NCBI RefSeq assembly: GCF_048007035.1
Contig: NZ_CP180355.1
Span: forward strand, 2,418,001-2,482,000
Direction: 5' to 3'
From: Imperialibacter sp963977595
GTDB lineage: Bacteria > Bacteroidota > Bacteroidia > Cytophagales > Cyclobacteriaceae
DNA length: 64,000 bases
A program made the position numbers and the translations under genes. The notes below the pieces were generated by a model. The model made no database searches and was not told the DNA's origin. It saw only the letters and a program-made list of their open reading frames with translations. This document shows, in pieces, positions 17,890 through 27,085 of the stretch; within the stretch, counting starts at the first letter, position 1, and the number at the start of each line of letters is the position of its first letter.

Positions 17890-20800
17890 CTACCTGATCT
17901 GTTCGTGTTTGGTTTTGTTGAATACCCAGAAAATAATTGGGAATACGAGCAGTGTTAGAACGGTCGCTGTAATCAGGCCGCCAATAATCACCACAGCCAG
18001 TGGTTTTTGCGATTCGGAGCCGATTCCAGTTGACGTTGCAGCCGGGATCAAGCCTATTGACGCCATCAGAGCGGTCATCACCACTGGCCTCGTTCTGACT
18101 TTTACACCCTCAATGATCGACTCATTGAGTGACAGTTTTGTCTTAATGTTTTTGTGAAATTCGGAGATAAGAATTACCCCATTTTGGATACAAATGCCAA
18201 ATAGGGCAATAAAGCCGACACCGGCAGAAATTCCGAAATTGATGCCCGTCATGTGAAGGGCCAAAATACCTCCGATAAGCGCAAAAGGCACATTGGCTAG
18301 CACAAGGAGGGAATCCTTTACATTGCCAAACATGATAAACAAAAGCACAAAAATACCGATGATGCTAATGGGCACTACCTCTCCCAGCCTTTTCGTCGCT
18401 CTCACCTGGTTTTCGAACTCGCCAGTCCACCCTACGCTATATCCAACCGGCAAATTGATATTGTCTGATACCTTTTTCTGCGCCTCCTCAATCGTACTCC
18501 CCAGGTCTCTTTCACGCACCGAAAACTTCACGCCAATAAAGCGTTTGGTATTGTCCCGGTAAATAAAGGCTGGGCCTGAAATGGTTTCTATGGAGCAAAT
18601 TTCCTTCAGTGCGATTTTGGCCCCGTGAATGGTGGGCACCTTCAGGTTAGCAATGTCTCTCTCGTCTTTCCTGTAATCCTTATCATACCTGATGCGCACA
18701 TCAAATTTCTTTTCTCCCTCGTATTTCTGAGTCACTGTTTTGCCACCAAAAGCCATTTCCAGTACCGCTTGTGCATCGGCGATGGTCACTCCATAGGCTG
18801 CCATCCTCTCCCTGTCAAGAACTACACTGATTTCCGGTTGCCCAAGGTTCCTCAATATGCCCACGTCCTTAATGCCAGGCACGTCCTTTATTTGTTCAAT
18901 AACCCGGCCAGCTATTTCATCAAGGTCGTCGAGGTCATCGCCGTAAATTTTTATCGCATTGGATGCGTTGATGCCCGCCACCGACTCGGCAACGTTGTCA
19001 ATAATTGGCTGAGAGTAGTTGTAAACGATGCCCTGATAGTTCCTGAGCTTTTCATCCATTTCCTCTACCAATTCGTCCAATGAGATCTTTCGCTTCCACT
19101 CCTCCTTTGGCTTCAGGTTCACTTGCATCTGCACATAGTAAAACCCACTTGGGTCAGTACCGTCGTTGCTTCTTCCCGTTTGGGAAAGGACACCATTTAC
19201 CTCCTCAAAACTCTGAAGCTCTTTTCTAAGTGTGGCTACAGTCTTCACAGTTTCGTTCAGGCTGGAGCTCATCGGCAGCTTGGCCTCCACCCAAAGCGCC
19301 CCCTCATTCAACTGCGGTAAAAACTCGGTACCCAAAAACTTTGATGAAAAGAGCGTAACCGCCAGCAAAATAAGTGCAGTAATCAATGATATTTTCTTGT
19401 TCCTGAATGTCCACAAAAACCCCTTCTCAACCATTCGATTCCAGATGTTTACAAACGGATTGTAGGTCTCCTTTACATTCTTGTTAAGCAGCAGGTGTGA
19501 GAGAACAGGCACCAATGTAAGCGTGAAGATCAAAGCGCCAATCAGGGCAAAACCCAGTGTGTAGGCGAGGGGGGAAAACATCTTACCTTCCACCTTCTGA
19601 AAGGCAAAAATTGGCAGCAGGGCGGTAATGATAATCAGCTTGGAAAAAAATATGGCCTTGCCAAGTTCTGCTCCGGTTTTCTTAATCATTCCAGCCTTCG
19701 CCAGCTTGTTAAAGTTGGCCATTCCTTTGTGCCGGGCCATGTGGTCGAGCGATACGAAGAGTCCTTCCACCATCACCACAGCGCCGTCAATAATAATCCC
19801 AAAGTCGACAGCTCCTAGCGAAAGCAGGTTAGCACTCATGCCCTTCATCCGAAGACAGAGGAAAGCGAAGAGCAGCGAAAGAGGAATGATGATCGAAACG
19901 ATCAGCGTGGTGCGCCAATCGGCCATGAAAAGGAATACAATAACAGTTACAAAGACAATCCCTTCAAAAAGATTGTGCATAACGGTATTGGTGGTGTAGG
20001 TCATCAGGTTGTCCCTGTCGTAGAAGGTTTCCATTCTCACATCTGACGGCAGCACCCGGGTATTGAGTTCTTCAATTTTCGCTTTCACCCTCTCCAATAC
20101 CTCCTTAGGATTCTCACCCTTCCTCATCACAACAATGCCTTCAACTACATCGTCGTTGTCATTCAAACCTACCTGGCCCACCCGTGGCATTGAGCTTTCT
20201 ATTACCTCAGCCAGGTTCTTCACAAGCACCGGGTTACCGTTTGCGTCATCAATGATAATGTTCTCAATGTCCTCCGGGCTTTGCAGCAACCCAATACCCC
20301 TGACAACATAGGCCTGACCATTCTTTTCTATCACATCGCCGCCAACGTTGAGGTTACTCTTTGCCACGGCTTCATACACCTCAAGGGGTGTGACGTCGAA
20401 TTGTGCCAACCTGTTGGGGTCAATACTTATCTCATAAACTTTCTCCTGACCACCAAATGCAACAAGGTCGGCAACGCCCGGGATAGAGCGCAGTTGTCTG
20501 TCGATCACCCAGTTTTGAATAGTAAGCAACTCCCTGGTGTCTCTGTTTTTACTTTTCAACGTATACCGGAAAACCTCGCCAGTCGGGCCGTAGGGTGGTT
20601 GCACATCAGGCTCCACGCTTTCGGGCAGCGACACGTTTCTGAGCTGATTATTGACCTGTTGGCGGGCAAAAAAATCTTCCACATCATCATCAAATATGAT
20701 TTTTATGACGGAAAGACCAAACATGGTAATGCTGCGAACGCTGGTCTTCTTCTGAACAGAGTTCATGGCTATTTCTATCGGCGTAGTAACGAATCGCTCA

Positions 20801-20991
20801 ATTTCTTCTGCACTTCGTCCGTTCCACTCGGTTACGATGATGATTTGGGTATTGGTAACGTCTGGAAATGCCTCGATGGGCATATTTTTGAAACTGATAA
20901 AGCCAGCAATCACGAGTATACCGACCCAAAAGAAGGTGAAGGCCCGGTTCTTGAGCGAAAAGGCGATAATGCTTCTAATGAACTTATTCAT
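17890..20991 (-). CDS. czcA: Heavy-metal efflux RND pump, CzcA type
   Basis: A 1033-residue inner-membrane pump with the RND layout: TM1 (residues 13-33), a large periplasmic loop, TM2-6, a second loop, TM7-12. The fourth helix carries DFGIIIDGAVVMVE, matching the Asp, Asp and Glu used by CzcA-type pumps for divalent cations (zinc, cobalt, cadmium); copper/silver CusA pumps differ there. It is the last gene of a five-gene operon read from 25487 down to 17890, 5 bp after the adaptor gene. Expected role: proton-driven export of divalent metal across both membranes with the adaptor and TolC partners. The actual metal remains an inference. Confidence 0.93.
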   Translation of the reverse strand: MNKFIRSIIAFSLKNRAFTFFWVGILVIAGFISFKNMPIEAFPDVTNTQIIIVTEWNGRSAEEIERFVTTPIEIAMNSVQKKTSVRSITMFGLSVIKIIFDDDVEDFFARQQVNNQLRNVSLPESVEPDVQPPYGPTGEVFRYTLKSKNRDTRELLTIQNWVIDRQLRSIPGVADLVAFGGQEKVYEISIDPNRLAQFDVTPLEVYEAVAKSNLNVGGDVIEKNGQAYVVRGIGLLQSPEDIENIIIDDANGNPVLVKNLAEVIESSMPRVGQVGLNDNDDVVEGIVVMRKGENPKEVLERVKAKIEELNTRVLPSDVRMETFYDRDNLMTYTTNTVMHNLFEGIVFVTVIVFLFMADWRTTLIVSIIIPLSLLFAFLCLRMKGMSANLLSLGAVDFGIIIDGAVVMVEGLFVSLDHMARHKGMANFNKLAKAGMIKKTGAELGKAIFFSKLIIITALLPIFAFQKVEGKMFSPLAYTLGFALIGALIFTLTLVPVLSHLLLNKNVKETYNPFVNIWNRMVEKGFLWTFRNKKISLITALILLAVTLFSSKFLGTEFLPQLNEGALWVEAKLPMSSSLNETVKTVATLRKELQSFEEVNGVLSQTGRSNDGTDPSGFYYVQMQVNLKPKEEWKRKISLDELVEEMDEKLRNYQGIVYNYSQPIIDNVAESVAGINASNAIKIYGDDLDDLDEIAGRVIEQIKDVPGIKDVGILRNLGQPEISVVLDRERMAAYGVTIADAQAVLEMAFGGKTVTQKYEGEKKFDVRIRYDKDYRKDERDIANLKVPTIHGAKIALKEICSIETISGPAFIYRDNTKRFIGVKFSVRERDLGSTIEEAQKKVSDNINLPVGYSVGWTGEFENQVRATKRLGEVVPISIIGIFVLLFIMFGNVKDSLLVLANVPFALIGGILALHMTGINFGISAGVGFIALFGICIQNGVILISEFHKNIKTKLSLNESIIEGVKVRTRPVVMTALMASIGLIPAATSTGIGSESQKPLAVVIIGGLITATVLTLLVFPIIFWVFNKTKHEQIR

Positions 20992-20996
20992 GAACT

Positions 20997-22085
20997 TTAG
21001 TCGGTTAGGGCGTCGTAAATGAGTAACTGATTGTGGGTAACTACCCTGTCTCCTTCTTTCAATCCGGCGGCGATATAGGTGATGTCACCCAGCTGCCTGA
21101 AAGTCTCGACTTGCCTCACTTCCAGGTCAAAACGATCGTTGAAAACGACCACAAAGTTTTTGCTCTTGTCAAAGATTACGGCGTTGGAAGGAACAGCCAG
21201 CATTTGCACGTCTTCAGCATAGCTGATACGAATCGAGGCTCTCATTTCCGGTTTCAGCATATAATCATTATTGGCCAGTTTGATCCGAACTTTCATTGCT
21301 TTTGTGGCAGGGTCAATGATGTTGAATATCTTGTCCACCTTGCCATGAAATACTTTGTCCTTGTAGCTGAGCGTCGTTACAAAAGCGTCTACCCCAAGCT
21401 TCACCTCATTGATGTCGCTTTCGTTCACGTTGGCAATGGCCCACACATCATCTATCTGGGCAATGTCAAAAATGTTGTCCGTCCGGTCGCTTCGCAGCTG
21501 CATGTCCTGATTGATGTTTTTCTCAATCACAAAACCACTAATAGGCGACACTACCTCATAGATTGAACCCGACTTCATATTGTAAATCCGGTAGGTCTCC
21601 TCAATTCGGTTGAGCTGCGATTGCGCCTTTTCTTGCTGGCTTTTGGCTTCAATCACGTCTCTTTCGGCCACAAGCTTTCCCTCATAGAGCTCCTGCGCTA
21701 CTTTCACATTATTCAGCGCCACCAATACATCGTTCTTTGCATCCTGTAGTTCTTTCTCGAAGCCAGCCACCTCGGTACTTCTGATAGTGGCGAGCAATTG
21801 ACCCTTGTTCACATAGTCACCAAGCTCCACATACACTTTTACCACGTTACCTCCCACCACCGGAAATACTTCAATCAACTTATTGTTGTCGGTGGTAATC
21901 TTACCATAGAACCTCAGCTCATTCCGAAGCGGCTCCAGAGCGGCTTTGGCCGTAGTTGTGGACTTAAGCATGGCATCGCTGAGCACAAATGTTTGTTCTT
22001 TTTCACTTGTGTCCGCATCCTGTTGACGGCATCCCAAAAGGGTCGCCAATACTGTCAGGAGAACAATTGGTAATAGCTTTCTCAT
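20997..22085 (-). CDS. RND efflux periplasmic adaptor lipoprotein
   Basis: A 362-residue membrane-fusion protein. The lipobox LATLLGC puts a lipid anchor at Cys19. Barrel-sandwich halves flank a coiled-coil hairpin (about 105-165, rich in Glu, Lys and Gln); the beta-barrel and membrane-proximal domains follow (MLAVPSNAVIFD, LKEGDRVVTHNQL). It bridges the RND pump and the TolC channel in the periplasm. It is placed 11 bp after the TolC gene and 5 bp before the pump gene, so the three are co-transcribed. Partner genes identify it as the CzcB-like member. No extra metal-binding N-terminal domain or His-rich tail is visible. Confidence 0.92.
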   Translation of the reverse strand: MRKLLPIVLLTVLATLLGCRQQDADTSEKEQTFVLSDAMLKSTTTAKAALEPLRNELRFYGKITTDNNKLIEVFPVVGGNVVKVYVELGDYVNKGQLLATIRSTEVAGFEKELQDAKNDVLVALNNVKVAQELYEGKLVAERDVIEAKSQQEKAQSQLNRIEETYRIYNMKSGSIYEVVSPISGFVIEKNINQDMQLRSDRTDNIFDIAQIDDVWAIANVNESDINEVKLGVDAFVTTLSYKDKVFHGKVDKIFNIIDPATKAMKVRIKLANNDYMLKPEMRASIRISYAEDVQMLAVPSNAVIFDKSKNFVVVFNDRFDLEVRQVETFRQLGDITYIAAGLKEGDRVVTHNQLLIYDALTD

Positions 22086-22096
22086 TGTTTATTTAT

Positions 22097-23350
22097 TCAG
22101 AAAACTGGCGTAGAAGTCGTGTAATTAATTCGCTCGCAGGCACCTGCGTAGTCTTTTCTAATGTTGTTGGACTGGATAATACTTTGCTGATAGCTTTCCA
22201 TAAAATCGGTAAACTCTATCAGCGAAATATTCCTTTTCTGGAAGTTAGCCAGCACCCCGGCATACACTCTGTCGAAATTGTTGAAGTCGGAGTTGGGGGA
22301 GCTGATGTACTGATAATTGGCTGAGGCTTCTTCGTACTTTTGCAAAGCTGTAATGATCTCGTTTTGCAATTTTGACGACTGCAACTCATATAGCTTTTGC
22401 GATTGCGCTAACTCTGCCTCGGCTAGTTTGATATGCCCCTGATTTCGGTTCCAAAGTGGCAGAGGAAGGCCCAGCGTAAGATTTACCTGATTTTGGAAGG
22501 CGCCTCCCCGTTGATCGTAAGACGCTCCGAGAGTAAGGTCAGGAACAGCCAAGGACTTCTGCCACTTCACGTTCCATTGATTCGACTCTACGTGCTGGGA
22601 TGCGTACAAGAAGTCTGGTCTGTTAGCCGAGGCAGCCTCCGCCAGCACGTTCACCTCTAGAACCGGGCGCTGCTCATATATCTGTAGCTCGGCAGTTGTG
22701 GGATTGGGAATAACATCTGTCCCGGAATCCAAAAGCAACCTGAGTATCGATTGCTGTTCTATGATATCGTAAGCCAGCATGGTGCGGTCATTCTTAAGTC
22801 CGAGATAAAGCGACCGGAGCCGCACCATGTCTTTGAGGGCAATGTTTCCTTTGTTCACCTGCACTTCGTACGCCGCCAGAAGCGAGTCGACATTGCTTAT
22901 TTGGTTGTCGAGTGCCGCCACCGACACCATGTCGTAATAAATGGAGAAGTAGCTAAATCGCAATTGGTACTTCAAGTTCCGAAGAAGATCATTGAACTGA
23001 AGCTCAGCCAGCTTCACATTGGACCTCGCCAGGTTCACCTCATTCTTTTTCTGCCCCCCGAGGTGAATAAGTTGCTCAATAGCAAAACCCTTCTGTCCGG
23101 CCTTGCCAACATCCAACACCTTATTGTCCTGCGGGTTCAAAGCATTCAACTCTGCGGAAAAGTAAGGGTTGTCCCAAAGCTTTGCCTGGATCGCCCGTGC
23201 TCCCGCTGCCTCCACATTGTATTGTTCAGCGAGCAGAAGGAGGTTGTCGTTCAAAAACTTCGACTCAGCCTCGGCAAGTGTATAGCCTCCCTGCCCCAAT
23301 GCCCTAAAAACTGTGACCAAAAACAAAAAGCCTGTGATATAATAACGCAT
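22097..23350 (-). CDS. TolC family outer-membrane channel of the metal efflux operon
   Basis: A 417-residue protein with a signal peptide (MRYYITGFLFLVTVFRALGQ). Two repeated halves of long amphipathic helices and short strands give the TolC barrel-tunnel fold; the region LAVPDLTLGASYDQRGGAF with LTLGLPLPLWNRNQG is typical of CzcC-like members. It is the first efflux gene after the sensor kinase. The 84-bp gap in front holds tandem CTTAAA repeats that look like a response-regulator site. Role: outer-membrane exit duct for the pump at 17890. Confidence 0.9.
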   Translation of the reverse strand: MRYYITGFLFLVTVFRALGQGGYTLAEAESKFLNDNLLLLAEQYNVEAAGARAIQAKLWDNPYFSAELNALNPQDNKVLDVGKAGQKGFAIEQLIHLGGQKKNEVNLARSNVKLAELQFNDLLRNLKYQLRFSYFSIYYDMVSVAALDNQISNVDSLLAAYEVQVNKGNIALKDMVRLRSLYLGLKNDRTMLAYDIIEQQSILRLLLDSGTDVIPNPTTAELQIYEQRPVLEVNVLAEAASANRPDFLYASQHVESNQWNVKWQKSLAVPDLTLGASYDQRGGAFQNQVNLTLGLPLPLWNRNQGHIKLAEAELAQSQKLYELQSSKLQNEIITALQKYEEASANYQYISSPNSDFNNFDRVYAGVLANFQKRNISLIEFTDFMESYQQSIIQSNNIRKDYAGACERINYTTSTPVF

Positions 23351-23409
23351 CCTTTGCTTACCGTCTTAAATAAACTGGTAGCAAATAGACGGAGGCGAGC
23401 TTATAGGAA

Positions 23410-23439
23410 GCTTAAAGACTGCCTTAAATAAACCTTAAA
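23410..23439 (-). promoter_or_regulatory. Tandem repeats, likely response-regulator binding site before the efflux genes
   Basis: Three heptamers of the form (G/C)CTTAAA start at 23410, 23422 and 23433, that is 12 and 11 bp apart, one helical turn each. OmpR-family regulators bind direct repeats with about this spacing. A further CTTAAATAAAC copy at 23365-23375 repeats the one at 23423-23433. The cluster lies 60-90 bp upstream of the TolC start and overlaps the sensor-kinase stop codon. A weak minus-7-like TCTATTTG (minus strand, 23389-23382) follows without a good minus-33 box, as expected for an activated promoter. Confidence 0.45.
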
Positions 23440-24799
23440 TTTTAAAAGTGGCCACCACTTCGTTTTTACGAGCCTCGGGAATCCTATAGGTGATGGATGC
23501 CCCGTGGTATTGAAAAATTCGTTGCACGATGCCCAGGCCAAGCCCGCTTCCCGGCTTATTGGCGGTATTGGATCCTCGCTTGAACGCCTGAAAAAGCCGG
23601 GTAAGCTCACTCTCAGAGGGTGTTTCCCCACTGTTAACAAGCACTAGTTCGATTGTATCGGTATTGGTGCGCAATGTGCAAAGCACCTGCTGATTGTCAG
23701 AGTACAGGTAGGCATTTTTCAAAAGGTTGGTAATGGCGATGCCCAACAGAATTTCGTCCCCCTCTATTTCCAGACTTATCTCCTGGCTGGTATTGTTCTC
23801 TATTTCAAAGTGAAGTTTGAAGTCGGGGTAAATCCTGGAAAGTTTTTGTGAACAAGCGAACACCGACTCGTCAAGCCTCACCTTCTGAAAGGAGCCCAGC
23901 CCTTTCTTTTCGTCTATTCTTGATAAAATGAGGAGAGAAGTGACAACGTCGGATAGCTGGTAAGTGTCTCCAGAAATGCTTCGCAAGGTCTGCCTTGCTT
24001 CCGGCGAAAGGCTCTTCTCATGCGCCACGTTTTCAAGCTGTGTAACTATCCGGGTAATTGGGGTTCGAAGCTCATGTGACGCATTGGAAGCAAATTCTCT
24101 CTGCCTTTTATAAGAGCCCTCTATCCGGTCAAGCATCTGATTGAACGAACCCGAAAGCATGTCGATTTCATCTTTTTTGCCGGAGGCCGGAAGCCTGATA
24201 TTAAGGTTATTGTCGGTAATCTGCTGAATCTTCTCCCGCACGATGTCCAGGGGGAGCAGGCTTTTCTTACTGAGGTAAAATGACAAGATCCAAACGGTGG
24301 TTGCACCCACAAAAAAGGCCCCCAACAAAAGATACTTCAGGTAGTCGAGCTTTCTGTTTCCGTATTTGTCTTCGGCAGTAACCAGTGCAAAGTAATCCTT
24401 CTCGTTGGAGTCGTAGTACATGCCATAAACATCATACTCGTTACTCCTTTTAAAAAAAGTCTTATTGTCCCTCAGGTACTTTAAGTCGTCCAGGTCCCAG
24501 CTAATGACAGCATCATCGATACTGCTATAAATCAGGTCTAAACTGTCGTTGAAGATCAAGATTTTCTCATTATACAGCTTGTGGATGGTGTTCCTGTCGA
24601 TGATTTTGAGGAGCTGATAATCTACTTCTTTTACTTCTACAAGAAGCTTGATGGAGGTGATGGCCTTTTCCTGAAGGCGCTCCTCAAAATCCTCTTTTCT
24701 GAATTGAGAAAACAGCGAAAATATCATCAGAAGCACAATCCCCAGAAGTGCCGAAAACAGCAAGCTAAAAATGATTGAAAATCGCTGCTTCAGGTTCAT
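23435..24799 (-). CDS. Sensor histidine kinase with HAMP domain
   Basis: A 454-residue two-component sensor. TM1 spans about residues 8-30, a periplasmic sensor of about 125 residues follows, TM2 lies near 155-177, then HAMP (about 178-235). The phosphorylated His is in the H-box ASHELRTPITR. The ATPase domain shows NLLKNAYLYSD (N-box) and GSGLGLGIVQ (G2). The gene follows the response regulator by 1 bp, so they are translated together. Neighbours point to sensing of periplasmic divalent metal. No obvious Cys- or His-rich metal motif is visible in the periplasmic part. Confidence 0.93.
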   Translation of the reverse strand: MNLKQRFSIIFSLLFSALLGIVLLMIFSLFSQFRKEDFEERLQEKAITSIKLLVEVKEVDYQLLKIIDRNTIHKLYNEKILIFNDSLDLIYSSIDDAVISWDLDDLKYLRDNKTFFKRSNEYDVYGMYYDSNEKDYFALVTAEDKYGNRKLDYLKYLLLGAFFVGATTVWILSFYLSKKSLLPLDIVREKIQQITDNNLNIRLPASGKKDEIDMLSGSFNQMLDRIEGSYKRQREFASNASHELRTPITRIVTQLENVAHEKSLSPEARQTLRSISGDTYQLSDVVTSLLILSRIDEKKGLGSFQKVRLDESVFACSQKLSRIYPDFKLHFEIENNTSQEISLEIEGDEILLGIAITNLLKNAYLYSDNQQVLCTLRTNTDTIELVLVNSGETPSESELTRLFQAFKRGSNTANKPGSGLGLGIVQRIFQYHGASITYRIPEARKNEVVATFKI

Positions 24800-24800
24800 T

Positions 24801-25487
24801 TTACTCTTCCTCCTTCAGATAATACCCAAAGCCCGGTCTGGTATGGATAAGTTTCGAGTCAAAGCCCTTGTCAACCTTGTTCCTCAAAAAGTTGATATAC
24901 ACCTCAATAGTATTGGTGCCTGTTTCAAAGTTGATGTCCCAAACCTGCTCAGCAATGGCTTGCTTTGAAACAACTCGACCCCGGGCATTGGCCAGCAACT
25001 CCAGAAGTCGATACTCTTTAGGTGTTAGCACTATTTCCTTTTTTGCCCTCCACACCTTCATCTCATCAACTGAAATTTCCAAATCGGCGACCTTCAGCAA
25101 ACTGTCGGGCGTTTTTTGCGGTGACACACTTCTGCGCAGCAATGCCTTGATGCGGGCCAACAGCTCCTCAATCTGAAATGGCTTTACCAAGTAATCGTCC
25201 GCCCCATATTCAAGCGCTTCCACTTTGTCCTCCACAGCACTGTAGGCGGTTAACATCAGGATGGGGGTAGCACTGTCTGTCTGTCTTATTTTTTTGCAAA
25301 CCTCTATCCCACTCATGGAGGGCACATTAATATCGAGCACGTACAACTGGTAGCTACTGGCTTGCAGTTGCTTAAAAAAAACCACACCGTCGTATACCAC
25401 GTCGCAAGTCATACCATGACTGGCAAAAAGCCGTTTGAGCTCATTGGCCATCGTAAAATCATCTTCCAGCAGCAGTACGTTGGTCAT
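24801..25487 (-). CDS. OmpR-family response regulator
   Basis: A 228-residue protein. The receiver domain (1-120) has the acidic pair in LLEDDFT, the phospho-acceptor Asp in YVLDINVPSM, and Lys in YLVKPFQ. The DNA-binding winged helix (about 130-226) shows LTPKEYRLLELLA and the recognition helix region NTIEVYINFLRNKVD. It is the first gene of the metal-efflux operon. The likely target is the tandem CTTAAA cluster at 23410-23439. CusR/CzcR-like by context. Confidence 0.94.
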   Translation of the reverse strand: MTNVLLLEDDFTMANELKRLFASHGMTCDVVYDGVVFFKQLQASSYQLYVLDINVPSMSGIEVCKKIRQTDSATPILMLTAYSAVEDKVEALEYGADDYLVKPFQIEELLARIKALLRRSVSPQKTPDSLLKVADLEISVDEMKVWRAKKEIVLTPKEYRLLELLANARGRVVSKQAIAEQVWDINFETGTNTIEVYINFLRNKVDKGFDSKLIHTRPGFGYYLKEEE

Positions 25488-25563
25488 GGTTTAAAAAGTG
25501 AGTGGCAACCGTTCACAATTATACGAGTAATAGAGATTCATAAGGGCGCTTTTTCAGAAAGGA

Positions 25564-25887
25564 TCACGCCACCCCCACATACAGCCCATCCTCCCTCCAC
25601 TCCAACGGGCAACAGTCCAGGTCGCTGCCTCTTTGCTCCGCCTCCTCGCCAGTTTCCATGTTGAAACGATAGCTGTGTAATGCACAAACTATTTCACCAA
25701 AGGGATTGACCCTTCCCTGGTGCAGCGGAAACCTCATATGTGGACAAGCGTCGTGAAAAGCAAAAACTCCTTTCGGCGTCATCACAAGGCAAAGCGTTTT
25801 CCCGCCAGCAGTCAGTTTTACCGGCTTGTTCATCGTCAGACTGTTTTGCATGGCCTGTTCGCTGGAAAATACCTTATACCATTGCAT
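25564..25887 (-). CDS. Small Rieske [2Fe-2S] ferredoxin-like protein
   Basis: A 107-residue soluble protein holding a single Rieske domain. Cluster ligands are clear: Cys and His of ACPH near residue 50, and Cys and His of VCALHSY near residue 70. There is no signal peptide or membrane helix, so it resembles NirD or Rieske ferredoxins of oxygenases. No oxygenase or nitrite reductase gene is adjacent, so its redox partner is unknown. It is divergent from the aminotransferase gene across a 52-bp gap, and it sits upstream of the metal-efflux operon on the same strand but 76 bp away. Confidence 0.9.
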   Translation of the reverse strand: MQWYKVFSSEQAMQNSLTMNKPVKLTAGGKTLCLVMTPKGVFAFHDACPHMRFPLHQGRVNPFGEIVCALHSYRFNMETGEEAEQRGSDLDCCPLEWREDGLYVGVA

Positions 25888-25939
25888 GTATTGTGACTAT
25901 TACGATTATTTTTACCCGATAGCTAAAATTAGAACAACG

Positions 25940-27085
25940 ATGCTCGATTGCCAAAGAGATAAATTTTTTCTGCCTGAAGGTGTGCCCTACCTCAACTGCG
26001 CCTACATGTCGCCTATGATGATCAAGGTTGAAGAAAAAGGCATTGAGGGTATGCAAAAAAAGCGGTTTCCTTATCAGGTCTCCCCACAAGATTTTTTTTC
26101 GGATACAGACGAATTGAGGAACCTGTTTGCAGAGATAATTGATGCGCCCGAAGCCAATCGAATAGTTGTCATCCCTTCTGTGTCTTATGGCATGGCCACC
26201 GTTACCAGGAACCTGAAACTGAGCAAAGGCGATGAAGTCATTGTTGCGGGAGAGCAGTTTCCAAGCAATGTTTATCCGTGGATGAACGCTTGCCGGAACC
26301 AGGGTGCCGAGCTCAAAATAATTGCTCCGCCCGAGCTGGCAGAAGGGCGTGGGAAGAAATGGAATGAGGGCATACTGGAAGCGATCAGCAGTAAGACCAA
26401 ACTTGTGGCGATCAGCCATTGTCATTGGGCCGATGGTACCATCTTTGAGTTGAGGAAAATTAGGCAGCGCACCAGGGAGGTTGGTGCTTTGCTGGTCATT
26501 GATGGCACGCAGTCCGTGGGAGCTTTCCCTTTCAGTGTCAAGGAAATTGAGCCCGATGCTCTGGTTTGCGCCGGGTACAAATGGCTGATGGGTCCTTACT
26601 CCATCGGGGTTGCCTACTACGGCCCACACTTTGACAATGGCTCACCGGTGGAAGAAAACTGGATCAACCGATTTGAAAGTGAGAATTTTGCTAACCTCAT
26701 CAACTATCAGGAGAATTATCAACCCGGTGCACTCCGCTATGAGGTAGGCGAGCACAGCAATTTTATTCTTGTGCCCATGCTAAAGGCTGCTCTCAAACAA
26801 ATCATCAAATGGCAGGTGCCTGAAATAAGCGGGTATTGCACTCAACTCACCCGGGAGGCTATTACCATTTTGCGCAACAAAGGCTATCTGATCGAAGATG
26901 ACGCCTATCGCTCTCCTCACCTCTTTGGGGTTAGGTTCAAAGAAAAGACCTCTTTTGAGAAAACCCAGGCCCTCCTTCAACAGCACAAAGTCAGTGTTTC
27001 CGTCAGAGGCACCTCTATCCGCATTTCACCCAATGTTTACAACAATTTCGACGACATTTCTGTCTTACTTAAATGCTTCGAATGA
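25940..27085 (+). CDS. Class V aminotransferase (cysteine desulfurase-like fold)
   Basis: A 381-residue fold-type I PLP enzyme. The PLP lysine is in CAGYKWLMGP; the Asp pairing with the pyridine nitrogen is in LVIDGTQSVGAFPF, and SHCHWADGTIF precedes it. The start was set at the ATG at 25940 (MLDCQRDKFFLPEG); the longer frame from 25826 runs through the divergent promoter region and overlaps the Rieske gene. Family members include kynureninase-, isopenicillin-epimerase- and desulfurase-like enzymes. No conserved desulfurase Cys loop is obvious near the C-terminus, so an aminotransferase, lyase or epimerase activity is more likely. It shares an ATGA overlap with the next gene. Confidence 0.88.
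   Translation: MLDCQRDKFFLPEGVPYLNCAYMSPMMIKVEEKGIEGMQKKRFPYQVSPQDFFSDTDELRNLFAEIIDAPEANRIVVIPSVSYGMATVTRNLKLSKGDEVIVAGEQFPSNVYPWMNACRNQGAELKIIAPPELAEGRGKKWNEGILEAISSKTKLVAISHCHWADGTIFELRKIRQRTREVGALLVIDGTQSVGAFPFSVKEIEPDALVCAGYKWLMGPYSIGVAYYGPHFDNGSPVEENWINRFESENFANLINYQENYQPGALRYEVGEHSNFILVPMLKAALKQIIKWQVPEISGYCTQLTREAITILRNKGYLIEDDAYRSPHLFGVRFKEKTSFEKTQALLQQHKVSVSVRGTSIRISPNVYNNFDDISVLLKCFE

Noticed and set aside
17890..20991. Copper/silver (CusA) assignment of the RND pump
   Set aside because: The fourth-helix motif has the Asp-Asp-Glu pattern of divalent-cation pumps, and no Met-rich adaptor or CusF-like gene is present.
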